NCBI GenBank assembly: GCA_021773055.1
Contig: JAJFKV010000034.1
Span: 1 to 59,008, forward strand
Direction: 5' to 3'
DNA from: Woeseiaceae bacterium
GTDB lineage: Bacteria; Pseudomonadota; Gammaproteobacteria; Steroidobacterales; Woeseiaceae
Length of the DNA stretch: 59,008 nt
In this document: positions 49,462 to 57,993 of the stretch, one piece after another
How positions within the stretch are numbered: position 1 is the stretch's first letter
Layout: every line of letters starts with the position of its first letter
The notes under the pieces: generated by a model
What the model saw: the letters and a program-made list of their open reading frames with translations, nothing else
The model's database searches: none
What the model was told of the DNA's origin: nothing
Position numbers and translations under genes: made by a program

Positions 49462-51380
49462 TTTGATGTCTTCTTACGGCGCCGGTCGCTAACCGCCACA
49501 ATGCCGCCCATTGCCATGACGAAAGCGCCAAGCCAGATAAATCGAATCATCGGTTTGTATTGTATCCGCACACTCCAGGCGTTATCGCCAAGCTGGTCAC
49601 CCAAAGCTATAAAGAGATCCTTATTCCACGAGGGATGAATTCCTGCCTCGGTCATCCAGTTTTTTTGCACCATGTATTGGCGTTTTTGAGGCCGCACAGT
49701 TGCGACGAATTCACTGTCGCGGCGAATCTCGACGACTCCTTCGATCGCCGAATAGTTCGGTCCCTGCACCTGTCTTACTTCACGCAATTCAAACTCGAAG
49801 CCGGCGACCTCCAGTGTTTCGCCCGGTCGCATCGCACGATCAGATTCAACACCAAAAGCGGAAACAATTGTTACACCGATGACAAACAGGCCCATTCCGA
49901 GGTGCGCAATAGACATACCGAGTGCCGAGCGGGTAATCGCCGCAGCGCCCTCTTTGCGTCGCAACGAGCGAACAGGCTGAATCAGCGAGGTGATGACGAT
50001 CCAGACGGCTGCAGCACAACCAACGACCAGCAACAGGCTAACCCGGCCGTAAAACAGGAGCGGCAATACAATGCCAATAATAACCGCCGCAATTGCCGGC
50101 AATCGCAGTAATTTTAACCAGGGCCCTGTACTTTGTTTGCGCCACGCTGTGTGCATACCGAGGCCTAACAGGAGTACCAGCGGAATCATGGGCACCATGA
50201 ACGCGACTTCAAACCACGGTGGGCCAATGGAAATCTTGCCACCATTAATCATCTCAACGATCAGCGGAGCCAGTGTTCCCATTAGCACCAAAATTGTCGC
50301 TACAACCAGCAATACATTATTCAGCAGCAGAAAAGTCTCGCGTGACAGCGCGCCAAAACCAACATCGGAATCAAGGCCCGGCGCACGCCATGCATACAGC
50401 GCAAGTGCCCCGATGACGACAATCGCCAGGAATGCCAGGATAAAAAATCCACGCGTCGGATCGGTGGCGAATGCGTGTACGGAGACAATGATTCCCGAGC
50501 GCACCAGAAACGTTCCAAGAAGGCTCAGGGAAAAGGCAGAAATCGAGAGCAGTAAGGTCCAGCTCTTGAATAGCCCTCTGCGTTCTGTCACTGCCAGTGA
50601 ATGGATCAAAGCAGTACCGATCAGCCACGGCATGAACGAAGCATTCTCGACAGCATCCCAAAACCACCAGCCGCCCCAGCCCAGTTCGTAATATGCCCAC
50701 CAGCTACCAAGTGCGATGCCCATGGTCAGGAACAACCAGGCGACGAGCGTCCATGGCCGGGTCCATCTGGCCCAGTTCTGGTCCAGGTCGCCACTGACCA
50801 TTGCTGCAATAGCAAATGCAAAGGCGACCGAGAAACCAACATAGCCGACGTACAGTAACGGCGGATGGATGGCGAGACCCGGGTCTTGCAGCAAGGGATT
50901 GAGATCAGCGCCATCTATTGCCGCGGGTATCAAACGCTCAAACGGATTGGAAGTTAGCAACGCAAACAACAGGAAGCCGACGGCCAACAATCCGAGCACG
51001 CCGATCACCCTGGCGATCAGTGCTTTTGGAACGCCGTCACTGAACCGCGCCACTGCCGCCGACCAGCCAGCAAGCAACAGAATCCACATTAGCAACGAAC
51101 CTTCGTGCGCGCTCCAAGCCGCGGAAATCTTGTATCCCGCGGGCAATGACAATTGCGAATGGTTCGCCACGTAAAGCACCGAGAAATCATCGGTAGAAAA
51201 TGCCCAGATAAGGCATCCGAATGATATTGCGACGAACAGGAACTGACCGTAAACCGCCGTGCGTCCAACTGTCATCATCGCGGCGTCATTACGATGCGCG
51301 CCGATCAACGGCAGTACGCCCTGACAAATTGCGAGTGCCAGCGCCAGAATTAGCGCAAAATGACCAATCTCAGGAATCAT
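49458..51380 (-). CDS. ccmF: Haem lyase subunit CcmF
   Basis: The 640-residue polytopic protein carries the tryptophan-rich WWD motif WGGWWFWDAVENASFMP near residues 235-250, which positions haem, plus DPGLAIHPPLLYVGYVG and the conserved His residues around it. Later parts (LLFYGRVSLLLVVGCAA) contain further membrane segments, and the C-terminal soluble stretch (WMTEAGIHPSWNKDLFIALG) is periplasmic. It joins haem from CcmE to apocytochrome c. Its stop overlaps ccmG; its start shares a base with the ccmE stop. Confidence 0.96.
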   Translation of the reverse strand: MIPEIGHFALILALALAICQGVLPLIGAHRNDAAMMTVGRTAVYGQFLFVAISFGCLIWAFSTDDFSVLYVANHSQLSLPAGYKISAAWSAHEGSLLMWILLLAGWSAAVARFSDGVPKALIARVIGVLGLLAVGFLLFALLTSNPFERLIPAAIDGADLNPLLQDPGLAIHPPLLYVGYVGFSVAFAFAIAAMVSGDLDQNWARWTRPWTLVAWLFLTMGIALGSWWAYYELGWGGWWFWDAVENASFMPWLIGTALIHSLAVTERRGLFKSWTLLLSISAFSLSLLGTFLVRSGIIVSVHAFATDPTRGFFILAFLAIVVIGALALYAWRAPGLDSDVGFGALSRETFLLLNNVLLVVATILVLMGTLAPLIVEMINGGKISIGPPWFEVAFMVPMIPLVLLLGLGMHTAWRKQSTGPWLKLLRLPAIAAVIIGIVLPLLFYGRVSLLLVVGCAAAVWIVITSLIQPVRSLRRKEGAAAITRSALGMSIAHLGMGLFVIGVTIVSAFGVESDRAMRPGETLEVAGFEFELREVRQVQGPNYSAIEGVVEIRRDSEFVATVRPQKRQYMVQKNWMTEAGIHPSWNKDLFIALGDQLGDNAWSVRIQYKPMIRFIWLGAFVMAMGGIVAVSDRRRKKTSK

Positions 51381-51850
51381 TACGAATTACACCCCGTACC
51401 ACTGCCCTGCAATGGCTGCATCTTGTCATCGACGTGTTGCGCCAATTGCTCCGCGACCTCGGGTGCCATGTAGTTTTCGTCATGTTTTGCGAGAATCTTG
51501 TCGGCAACAAACACGCCATCATCTCCCATAGCCCCGTGTGCAACAACGCCCTGACCTTCACGAAACAAGTCCGGTAAAACGCCCTCGTAAACGACGCCGA
51601 CTTCGCAGCGCGTATCCGTAACCCGAAAACTCATCGCGAGCGAACCTTCTTCGCGCTCGACGCTGTCTGCCACGACCAGGCCACCGATTCGGAAATTACG
51701 TTCTTGCGGGTATTCGCCCGCAACGACATCGGAGATTTCGACGAAGAACATCATATTTTCATCGAATGCACGAAATGTCAGCGCCGCCGCGATGGCGACA
51801 CCTACAACCGCCAGCCCTACGGCCAGCATGCGTTGCTGTCTTGGTTTCAT
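51380..51850 (-). CDS. ccmE: Haem chaperone CcmE
   Basis: The 156-residue protein has one membrane anchor (MLAVGLAVVGVAIAAALTF) and the OB-fold with the haem-binding motif LAKHDENYMAPEVAEQL. H123 forms the covalent haem bond and Y127 is the axial ligand. The C-terminal tail (DKMQPLQGSGTGCNS) is flexible and ends with an unusual Cys. It carries haem from CcmABCD to CcmF. It overlaps ccmD by four bases and ccmF by one base. Confidence 0.95.
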   Translation of the reverse strand: MKPRQQRMLAVGLAVVGVAIAAALTFRAFDENMMFFVEISDVVAGEYPQERNFRIGGLVVADSVEREEGSLAMSFRVTDTRCEVGVVYEGVLPDLFREGQGVVAHGAMGDDGVFVADKILAKHDENYMAPEVAEQLAQHVDDKMQPLQGSGTGCNS

Positions 51851-52008
51851 TGACGCTCCTCAAGTGCTTTGATGCGAACTTCTATGTCACGGTAAACCTG
51901 GTTGTGTCGAACCCGTGAACGCCAGTCGCTGAATACGACAACGATAAGAGTGAGTGCAAAGCAACTCCATACGTATGGCCCGTAATTACCCATCGCTAAT
52001 GCATCCAT
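51847..52008 (-). CDS. ccmD: Cytochrome c maturation protein CcmD (53 aa)
   Basis: Translating the minus strand from ATG 52008 gives 53 residues, starting MDALAMGNYGPYVWSCFALT, with one membrane segment (VWSCFALTLIVVVFSDW) and a basic/charged tail (RSRVRHNQVYRDIEVR). This is the size and pattern of CcmD, which helps CcmABC release holo-CcmE. Its start shares one base with the ccmC stop (TAATG), and its stop overlaps the ccmE start (ATGA). Confidence 0.93.
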   Translation of the reverse strand: MDALAMGNYGPYVWSCFALTLIVVVFSDWRSRVRHNQVYRDIEVRIKALEERQ

Positions 52009-52760
52009 TATTTGCCTCCTGCGGGTGCAAGTACCATCTCACGAACCCAACGGGTTCGCCGTTCTCGGTACAGCACTTCTGTGCGAATGCGACGTGCCAG
52101 TAGCGCACCAAATATAAGTGTGAATCCAAAAATCATTGCCAGTAGCGGATACAGCATATCGGCATCCATTCCAGGTCCGCCCTTCTTGAACAGCGTCTGC
52201 CCCTGGTGCAATGAACTCCACCACTCTACCGAGTAGTGCACGATAACCACATTGACCACACCAACGAGTGCCAACACAGCACTCGCTTTGTCTGCTTTGG
52301 CCGTGTCATCAATCGATGAACGCAAAGCCATGTAGCCGAAATACAGAAACAGAAGTATCAGTTCCGACGTCAATCTTGGATCGCCCCATTCCCACCAGGT
52401 TCCCCACATCGGTCGTCCCCAGATTGCACCGGTGACCAACGCGAGAAACGTGAACGCGGCACCCAGAGGCGCTGCTGCCGCCCCTACTGCATGCGCCAGC
52501 TTCATGCGCCATATAAGGCCAATGCCGCCACCAAACGCCATGAACGCGTATGCCAGCATGGATAGATAGGCCGCCGGTACATGCACATAGATTATCCGGA
52601 ACGCGTCGCCCTGTTGATAATCCTCTGATGCCAGGAACAAACCGGCGTAGGTCCCGTAGGCAACCAGCAGCAAACCGGGAATAGCCAGCCACGGTATGAG
52701 CGTTGCGCCTACCCGGTAGTAGTGCGGCGGTGAAGTCAAATGATGAAAGAATTTCCACAT
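52008..52760 (-). CDS. ccmC: Haem exporter/handler CcmC
   Basis: The 250-residue protein has six membrane segments and the WWD motif MWGTWWEWGDPRLTSELILL, flanked by the conserved His residues (YVHVPAAYLSM and VHYSVEWWSSLHQG). It presents haem to CcmE in the periplasm. The start at 52760 is nine bases after the stop of ccmB. Its stop shares a base with ccmD. Confidence 0.95.
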   Translation of the reverse strand: MWKFFHHLTSPPHYYRVGATLIPWLAIPGLLLVAYGTYAGLFLASEDYQQGDAFRIIYVHVPAAYLSMLAYAFMAFGGGIGLIWRMKLAHAVGAAAAPLGAAFTFLALVTGAIWGRPMWGTWWEWGDPRLTSELILLFLYFGYMALRSSIDDTAKADKASAVLALVGVVNVVIVHYSVEWWSSLHQGQTLFKKGGPGMDADMLYPLLAMIFGFTLIFGALLARRIRTEVLYRERRTRWVREMVLAPAGGK

Positions 52761-52769
52761 ATAATAAAT

Positions 52770-53468
52770 CTACTCGTTACTAATTCGTAAGGCGGCAGCC
52801 GTGGCGTACGGTGCCAATGATAATGCAGCAATAGCGTAAGCGCCCAGCGCCCAGATTCCTGTCGCATAAACTTCGTTACCCGCTGCCAGCGATACGGTAT
52901 TTGCACCAAGCAGCAATACGGGCATCGCGAGCGGCAGAATCAGGAGGCTAAGCAAGGCAGTCCCTGTGTGCAAGCCAACCGTCAATGCGGCTCCGATCGA
53001 GCCCAGTAAACTCAGGCAAATTGTACCCAGTAGCAGGGTCAACATCAGGACACCGACCACGTCGGTGGGCATGCGGTAGGTTATAGCCAACAGCGGTGAA
53101 ATCAACACTAATGGCAGGCCACTAATCAACCAGTGCGCCAGTGTTTTCCCCAGCACCAAAACAGGCAATGGCTGCGGACTGACAAGCATCTGATCAAGGC
53201 TGCCGTCTTCGTGGTCGGACATGAACAGCGTATTCAGCGACAACAAGGTCGCCAGCAAGGCGGCCACCCAAAGTACTCCGGGCCCACTGAATATCAGCTG
53301 TTCGGCGCTGGGCCCCACCGCCAACGGAAACAACGTGCACACCATCGCAAAAAAGAACAGTGGATTGAGCACATCGCCCGGACGCTTCCAGGCCAGCAAT
53401 ATGTCTCGACGCGAGATGGCGGCGAGACCCGTAAGAATGCCAGGCTGTTGTGGGTTTGTTGACGCCAT
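52770..53468 (-). CDS. ccmB: Haem ABC exporter membrane protein CcmB
   Basis: The 232-residue protein has six membrane segments: LFFFAMVCTLFPLAVGP, VLWVAALLATLLSLNTLF, then EDGSLDQMLVSPQPLPVLVL (conserved cytoplasmic loop) and further helices ending APYATAAALRISNE. CcmB forms an ABC complex with CcmA that drives release of holo-CcmE from CcmC. Its start and the stop of ccmA abut with no gap. Confidence 0.94.
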   Translation of the reverse strand: MASTNPQQPGILTGLAAISRRDILLAWKRPGDVLNPLFFFAMVCTLFPLAVGPSAEQLIFSGPGVLWVAALLATLLSLNTLFMSDHEDGSLDQMLVSPQPLPVLVLGKTLAHWLISGLPLVLISPLLAITYRMPTDVVGVLMLTLLLGTICLSLLGSIGAALTVGLHTGTALLSLLILPLAMPVLLLGANTVSLAAGNEVYATGIWALGAYAIAALSLAPYATAAALRISNE

Positions 53469-54080
53469 CTAAAGACCCACCCTGTTGATCTTCGCTTTGA
53501 TAACGACGTCCTGATGCGCCGCCATAACGCACATACCGCCGGCCTCCAGATGTTCCTCGACCAGTTGTACGACCAATTTGCGGCCATCACGATCGAGGTT
53601 GGTGAACGGCTCGTCCATTAACCAGAGCGGTACGTCCGCCAGCAACATTCGGGCGAGCGCGACGCGACGCTGTTGCCCCGCTGACAGGGATCGCAAGGGC
53701 AAAGTTTTGAGCCTTGAAATGCCGAGTCTTTCGTAGACAACATCCGGATCGACAGTTGACTGTGGCCGCAGAACACCCTCAAAGCGCAAATTCTCGACCA
53801 GCGTGAGATCGCCTTTGAGTCCGGTTCGATGGGCCATCCACACCAAAGCGCCGTGAAAGTCCTGTCGCTGTCTGTCCACCGGTATGTCATTCCAGCGGAT
53901 TTCACCCGACTCCAGGCTTAACAATCCCGCAATTGCGCGCATCAGGCTGGTCTTGCCACTGCCGTTTTGCCCCTCAAGCAGTAGCAGTTCGCCTGAATTT
54001 AGCGCAAATCCCAAACCCTGAAACAGGCAGGTCTCACCGCGGATAAGGGTGAGGTCATCGGCTGATAGCTTTGCAGTCAA
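53469..54080 (-). CDS. ccmA: Haem ABC exporter ATP-binding protein CcmA
   Basis: The 203-residue ABC ATPase has Walker A GQNGSGKTS (37-45), the signature LSAGQQRRVALARM, and Walker B VPLWLMDEPFTNLD. It powers release of holo-CcmE by CcmBCD. It is the first gene of the ccm operon, so its promoter should lie in 54081-54344. Confidence 0.95.
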   Translation of the reverse strand: MTAKLSADDLTLIRGETCLFQGLGFALNSGELLLLEGQNGSGKTSLMRAIAGLLSLESGEIRWNDIPVDRQRQDFHGALVWMAHRTGLKGDLTLVENLRFEGVLRPQSTVDPDVVYERLGISRLKTLPLRSLSAGQQRRVALARMLLADVPLWLMDEPFTNLDRDGRKLVVQLVEEHLEAGGMCVMAAHQDVVIKAKINRVGL

Positions 54081-54344
54081 TACCTTACACCCTGTCGCAG
54101 TACGCAGACGTCTGAAAAATCATGATAAAACTTCCTTGTTTTTTAACCGTTTATCACGCGAATATGATTTCAATTCGAATAATACTCTGTGTGTTTTTGA
54201 CAAATAAGGAGTTACTGAATTTCGGTTTACAAGAACCGAAGCCGAACCGTAGACTGACTGGCCCGGTCGCATTTTAATATAAGAAATGACCGAAGCCTGA
54301 CAATACCATTTTAACGCGACTTAATTGACTGCGAGTTAATACTT
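54081..54344. promoter_or_regulatory. Divergent promoter region of ccmA and the ExeA-FHA gene
   Basis: This 264-base AT-rich stretch separates two outward-facing genes. It includes a perfect 7-bp inverted repeat, TTCGGTT (54221-54227) and AACCGAA (54234-54240), around TACAAG. A TTGACA box lies at 54198, but no convincing -10 box was seen at the right spacing. No ORF of note lies inside. The palindrome could be an operator, or a hairpin near the 5' end of the ExeA-FHA mRNA. Confidence 0.5.
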
Positions 54345-55628
54345 ATGGACCTAGGCGCAGCCGGCCTGTCACAACAACCATTCCCGACACACGGGAAACC
54401 GCTTACGATCGTCTCGTATGCCTCAAAGGTTGCTGCGATCGAAATGTTGCGCGATACCTGCGCACATTCAACCGGACTGTCTTTATTGCAGGGCCCGACC
54501 CTATCCGGTAAGTCCACACTGATCCGTACATTTATCGAACCGCTGCAGGAAGATCGTTCTGCTGCAGTTATTGACGGTAGAGGTCTAAATACAACCAATC
54601 TGCTGATGTCAGTGCTGCGGCAATTCGGCTATGACCTGGAACTCAGCTCAGCCAACGAATTGCTGGGGCTGGTGAGAGTTTTTGCTCTGCAACAAGCCGC
54701 CTCGCATAAATCTCCGTTATTGATAATCGAAAATGCGCACGAACTCAATCCCAGCGCATTGCGCGCCTTGTGCGAACTGGCCGAACTGCGAGTTCGTGCA
54801 GAAAGCGCACTAAAAATAGTTCTGGTCAGCGACCAGTCGCTGCATACAATGATGGCTGCCGAGTCAATGGCACCGATCGCCAAACGGGTCGTTCACGACT
54901 TCCACCTTCGCCCTATGAACCGTGACGAATCCAAGCAATATTTGCACGCCAAGCTGTGCGCCGCCGGCAGCGACTACCCGGCGTTTATATTTCCGGACGA
55001 GGTATGCAAAGATATCTGGCGGGCATCAGCCGGTTGGCCGGGCATCGTTGATCGCGTCGCTTTACTTGCCCTCGCTCAGACAGATACCTTGCCAGTGGCG
55101 GTTGCCGATATTGAGCACCCTTCACTGCCCTCGGGAACATGGGCTGATAGTCCCCACGAAGAGCTTATGCCGGACAATGTCACTCCGCCCGAGGCTCCGC
55201 GATTAATTGTTACCAATTGCGGCAGCGTAATGAACGACCTGACAATGGAAAAGTCACGTGTCCTGGTTGGGCGCTCTGAACACAACGATATTTCAATTAA
55301 TAGCCGCTTTGTCAGTCGTCATCACGCGTTGCTGGTACGGCATGGCGCTGCAACATTCCTGATGGACCTGAACAGCAGCAATGGCACATTTGTTAATTCC
55401 AAACGTGTTTCGAATCACGTGCTTATTCACAATGATGTCATCACGCTCGGGCACCACCGCATCAAGTTCCACGATCCATGCGCTACATCTCGAGGCGAAC
55501 TCGACGGCGTGGATTTTGCCGACACTGTGATCATGAAAACTCTGGAAGATATGCGCAATTTGCTCGCGCAGGAAAACACGGCGCTGTTGCCGACCGCGAC
55601 AGAAAACCTGCCAACGATACAAACCTGA
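54345..55628 (+). CDS. ExeA/GspA-like AAA ATPase fused to an FHA domain
   Basis: The 427-residue protein starts with an ExeA-type AAA domain: Walker A GPTLSGKST (50-58), Walker B PLLIIENAHELNPSALRAL, and typical sensor and lid regions to about 250. An acidic/Pro-rich linker (about 250-280) leads to an FHA domain (about 285-375) with RVLVGRSEHNDISINSRF, VSRHHALL and DLNSSNGTFVNSKR, the phosphothreonine-binding residues. ExeA-type ATPases remodel peptidoglycan for secretin assembly or act in membrane transport. The FHA fusion suggests control by protein phosphorylation. No gspB, secretin or kinase gene is next to it. Confidence 0.9.
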   Translation: MDLGAAGLSQQPFPTHGKPLTIVSYASKVAAIEMLRDTCAHSTGLSLLQGPTLSGKSTLIRTFIEPLQEDRSAAVIDGRGLNTTNLLMSVLRQFGYDLELSSANELLGLVRVFALQQAASHKSPLLIIENAHELNPSALRALCELAELRVRAESALKIVLVSDQSLHTMMAAESMAPIAKRVVHDFHLRPMNRDESKQYLHAKLCAAGSDYPAFIFPDEVCKDIWRASAGWPGIVDRVALLALAQTDTLPVAVADIEHPSLPSGTWADSPHEELMPDNVTPPEAPRLIVTNCGSVMNDLTMEKSRVLVGRSEHNDISINSRFVSRHHALLVRHGAATFLMDLNSSNGTFVNSKRVSNHVLIHNDVITLGHHRIKFHDPCATSRGELDGVDFADTVIMKTLEDMRNLLAQENTALLPTATENLPTIQT

Positions 55629-55642
55629 GTTACGAGTTCGTC

Positions 55643-56221
55643 TCAGGCGTAGAACTCTTCTTTAAAGTGTTTTCGGCACATTGAAATGTAACGATCGTTA
55701 CCGCCGATTTCGACTTGTGATCCTTTCGTAACAGCGTTGCCGTCACCATCCATTCTCAGCACCATCGTCGCCTTGCTGCCGCAATGGCAGATGGCTTTGA
55801 GTTCCTTCAGGTTATCGGACCAGGCGAGCAGATACTTGCTACCTTCAAACGGTTCACCCTGGAAGTCAGTACGCAGTCCATAAGCGAGTACCGGGATTTT
55901 CAACTTGTCCGTGACTTCACTGAGCCCAAAGACCTGATCTCTGGTCAGAAACTGTGCTTCGTCAATTAGCACACAATGCAAAGTTTGCTGCTCGTGCAGT
56001 CCTTCTACAAGCGCGTACAGGTCGTCTTCACGTCGAAAGACCGTAGCCTCGGCGGCGATGCCAATACGAGAGGTCACCTTGCCGGCGCCATAGCGGTCGT
56101 CGAGCATCGGTGCAAGCACCAGCGTATCCATGCCGCGTTCTTTGTAGTTGTAGCTGGATTGTAATAATGCGGTGGATTTACCCGCGTTCATCGACGAATA
56201 ATAGAAATAGAGTTTGGCCAT
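55643..56221 (-). CDS. tdk: Thymidine kinase
   Basis: The 192-residue protein is a type II (TK1-like) thymidine kinase. The ATP loop is [18 protein letters not shown], the Walker B is [14 protein letters not shown], the lid region is [20 protein letters not shown], and the zinc Cys residues lie in [11 protein letters not shown] and CRKHF. It phosphorylates thymidine to dTMP for DNA salvage. Length and all motifs are normal. It converges on the ExeA-FHA gene. Confidence 0.96.
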   Translation of the reverse strand: MAKLYFYYSSMNAGKSTALLQSSYNYKERGMDTLVLAPMLDDRYGAGKVTSRIGIAAEATVFRREDDLYALVEGLHEQQTLHCVLIDEAQFLTRDQVFGLSEVTDKLKIPVLAYGLRTDFQGEPFEGSKYLLAWSDNLKELKAICHCGSKATMVLRMDGDGNAVTKGSQVEIGGNDRYISMCRKHFKEEFYA

Positions 56222-56272
56222 CGACGTATTGTCGCATCGCTTCGAGCGCGATGCACGACCGGAAACACCCGC

Positions 56273-56497
56273 TTAGTGAACCAGCGTTAACAGTTTCCCA
56301 AGCGTACGCCGGAATTTGCTGCGTCCCGCATTCTTTTGGCGGCAGTTCGTACATTCGTTGGTCAGCGTATGACGCTCTGATATAACCTGCGGCACCGGCG
56401 TGACGATTCCGCGGCGCAAACAACGGCTGCAGATCACCAGGTTACTCAGGCGATTCAACAGGCGATAGTCAACATTGTCTCTCGCGATAGAAGCCAT
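56273..56497 (-). CDS. Small CxxC zinc-ribbon-like protein (74 aa)
   Basis: From ATG 56497 (GGGAG seven bases upstream) the protein is 74 residues and contains two CxxC pairs, ICSRCLRRG and ECTNCRQKN, separated by about 22 residues, which would bind one zinc. The N-terminus is a charged helix (ARDNVDYRLLNRLSNLV), and the C-terminus is basic (RSKFRRTLGKLLTLVH). I do not recognise a family. The open frame extends upstream to 56758 but crosses the tRNA-Leu fragment and is not meaningful there. It is on the same strand as tdk, 51 bases away. Confidence 0.6.
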   Translation of the reverse strand: MASIARDNVDYRLLNRLSNLVICSRCLRRGIVTPVPQVISERHTLTNECTNCRQKNAGRSKFRRTLGKLLTLVH

Positions 56498-56635
56498 AAC
56501 GGGTCTCCCGGTGCTGCTCTGCAAACGTCGAACACCTGTTTTGGCATTCCGGGATGACTTTGACCAGCGATCGCAAGATTTTTGACCAGAATTGTTAACC
56601 AGTCGTGGTTTTGAGTGTGAAGTGAGTCGCTTGAT

Positions 56636-56692
56636 TGGTGCCCGGGGCGGGACTTGAACCCGCACACTCTTTCGAATAACGGATTTTAAGTC
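56636..56692 (-). other. tRNA-Leu(UAA) 3' fragment, probable phage attachment site
   Basis: Read on the minus strand, the 57 bases start GACTTAAAATCCG (anticodon UAA with its loop and 3' stem), continue through a variable arm TTATTCGAAAGAGTG, the T-arm TGCGGGTTCAAGTCCCGCC and the acceptor 3' strand, and end with CACCA. No matching 5' half (D-arm, acceptor 5' strand) lies upstream, and pairing breaks down right at the anticodon stem. A tRNA 3' end starting at the anticodon loop is the standard attB core of tyrosine integrases. Its orientation puts the chromosome to the left and the element to the right. Confidence 0.8.
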
Positions 56693-57128
56693 GTCCCTTT
56701 CACCGTTTTCAGTGGTTCTCACTGTCTGCCATTTGTTGCCTAACCAATTGATACACATGAGAAATTCAAAATCAAGTTGTTGTTGTTATTTACTACTGTT
56801 TGTGACGTTTTTTAGTCGCGCGTGGCCCGAGAGTGGTCCATTTTTCGAAATCCGTTGCGCGGAAAAGTTGACAGGTGGCTTGTGGGCGTCGCAGCATCAG
56901 CGAGCCGAAGAGGTGCTGAAACACCTCACCGGCCCTAACCGTCACCAGTGAGTGAAGCACCGACGTTGGCTGAGCGAATTCTACCAGATGCCATAGCCGC
57001 CCTGAGAGCCCTCAGGCGCGTTTTCGTGTGCCTGTCTTCCTCGTGACATTCACGTACCGGCAAACGGACCCCAGGGGAGCGATCGACTCCCCCAAGGCCC
57101 TAACTGCCGCCAATTGGAGTACACCAAA
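56693..57128. other. Non-coding stretch at the prophage end
   Basis: About 435 bases lie between the attachment site and the first cargo gene. A perfect inverted repeat GGGGAG (57074-57079) and CTCCCC (57087-57092) around CGATCGA sits 37 bases before the ATG at 57129. An open frame at 56712-56951 (plus) has no family resemblance and no SD, and I do not call it. No integrase or excisionase gene is seen here. Confidence 0.5.
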
Positions 57129-57560
57129 ATGGCAACAGCTACCGACAATTCTACCAGCACACAAGACCCGAAAACTTCTCCCATTGACTGGCTCGTCAAC
57201 ATCAAGGATCAATTAGAGGCGATCGAGGGCCAGCACTGGATGAACCTGGACAAAGAAACCAGGTTCAAAATCGGCGACACCTGCGCAAATGCCGGCGGCG
57301 TGATTGACGCCTTTCTAAGTGGCCTTGTGATCGAACACCAGCCCGAGAAAACTGAATCCGGTCATACCGACGACAGACCTGGTTACGACATCAACGAACT
57401 CAGTGAGCTCATTCTAGACGTCAAGACCGTCGGCGACCTTCTCACGGCCGCCAGTACCAGCCCCGACCAATTGCTAGACAACACTGTCTGCAACGCCGGT
57501 TGGTTTATCGAGCGGTCCGCAACCAAGGTACAAAAAATGCTCAATGGGGGCGCGTCATGA
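57129..57560 (+). CDS. Prophage cargo protein, unknown function (143 aa)
   Basis: From ATG 57129 (GGAG upstream) the protein is a mostly helical, acidic soluble protein. Two similar segments, GDTCANAGGVIDAFLSGLVI and DNTVCNAGWFIERSATKV, suggest an internal duplication with shared C-N-A-G residues. I do not recognise a family. Its stop overlaps the start of the next gene by four bases (ATGA), so the two are cotranslated and likely act together. Confidence 0.7.
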   Translation: MATATDNSTSTQDPKTSPIDWLVNIKDQLEAIEGQHWMNLDKETRFKIGDTCANAGGVIDAFLSGLVIEHQPEKTESGHTDDRPGYDINELSELILDVKTVGDLLTAASTSPDQLLDNTVCNAGWFIERSATKVQKMLNGGAS

Positions 57561-57820
57561 GTATTAGCTACATCGAGGAAATGGACATGAGCGACATAGT
57601 CCCCGTTACCTCCCAGTTGAGCAAAAAGAACGCCCAGCAAGGATTCGACCTGCTTATGGGTGTTCGAGCGATTGGGCTCCTAATGGCCAATCAAGACGAG
57701 AATAATGAGGGCCTTACAATTGATAGGCAGAAGGACTTAGGCTCGCTCATATTCTTCTTGGCCGGCCAACCATCCAGTGTGCTCGGTGAACTTGAATCTG
57801 CGCTTCCGGCAGACAAATAG
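57557..57820 (+). CDS. Prophage cargo protein, unknown function (87 aa)
   Basis: The start ATG at 57557 overlaps the previous stop and has GGGGG upstream. The 87-residue helical protein contains GFDLLMGVRAIGLLMANQDE and LTIDRQKDLGSLIFFLAGQP, with no signal or membrane segment. Its layout resembles its 143-residue neighbour in outline. I do not recognise a family. Such coupled pairs of small helical proteins in prophages can be regulatory or defence genes, but this is speculation. Confidence 0.65.
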   Translation: MSISYIEEMDMSDIVPVTSQLSKKNAQQGFDLLMGVRAIGLLMANQDENNEGLTIDRQKDLGSLIFFLAGQPSSVLGELESALPADK

Positions 57821-57993
57821 GAACTGCCCATCATGATTGGCCAGGGATGGCCTCCGCCATGTTGGGGCAGTGGCCAGGGAGGGCCGGGGCCCATTTCAGA
57901 CACTGTCCTTTTCGTCATTCAATTCGAGCTATAGTACGCCTGATATCAGGCAACACTCTGCACTGAATCAGCGTCAACAAGAGGGAGAACGTC

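Noticed and set aside
56273..56758. 161-residue minus-strand protein spanning the tRNA-Leu fragment
   Set aside because: Its middle (SVRVQVPPRAP) is simply the translated tRNA 3' end, a familiar artefact. Only the last 74 residues, with their own SD, look like a gene.
56636..56760. Intact tRNA-Leu or tRNA-Leu with a group I intron
   Set aside because: No acceptor 5' strand or D-arm able to pair with the 3' part was found upstream on the minus strand within several hundred bases, and the anticodon stem does not pair.
56712..56951. 79-residue plus-strand ORF after the attachment site
   Set aside because: No SD, no family resemblance and a low-complexity Cys/Leu stretch; it is probably chance.
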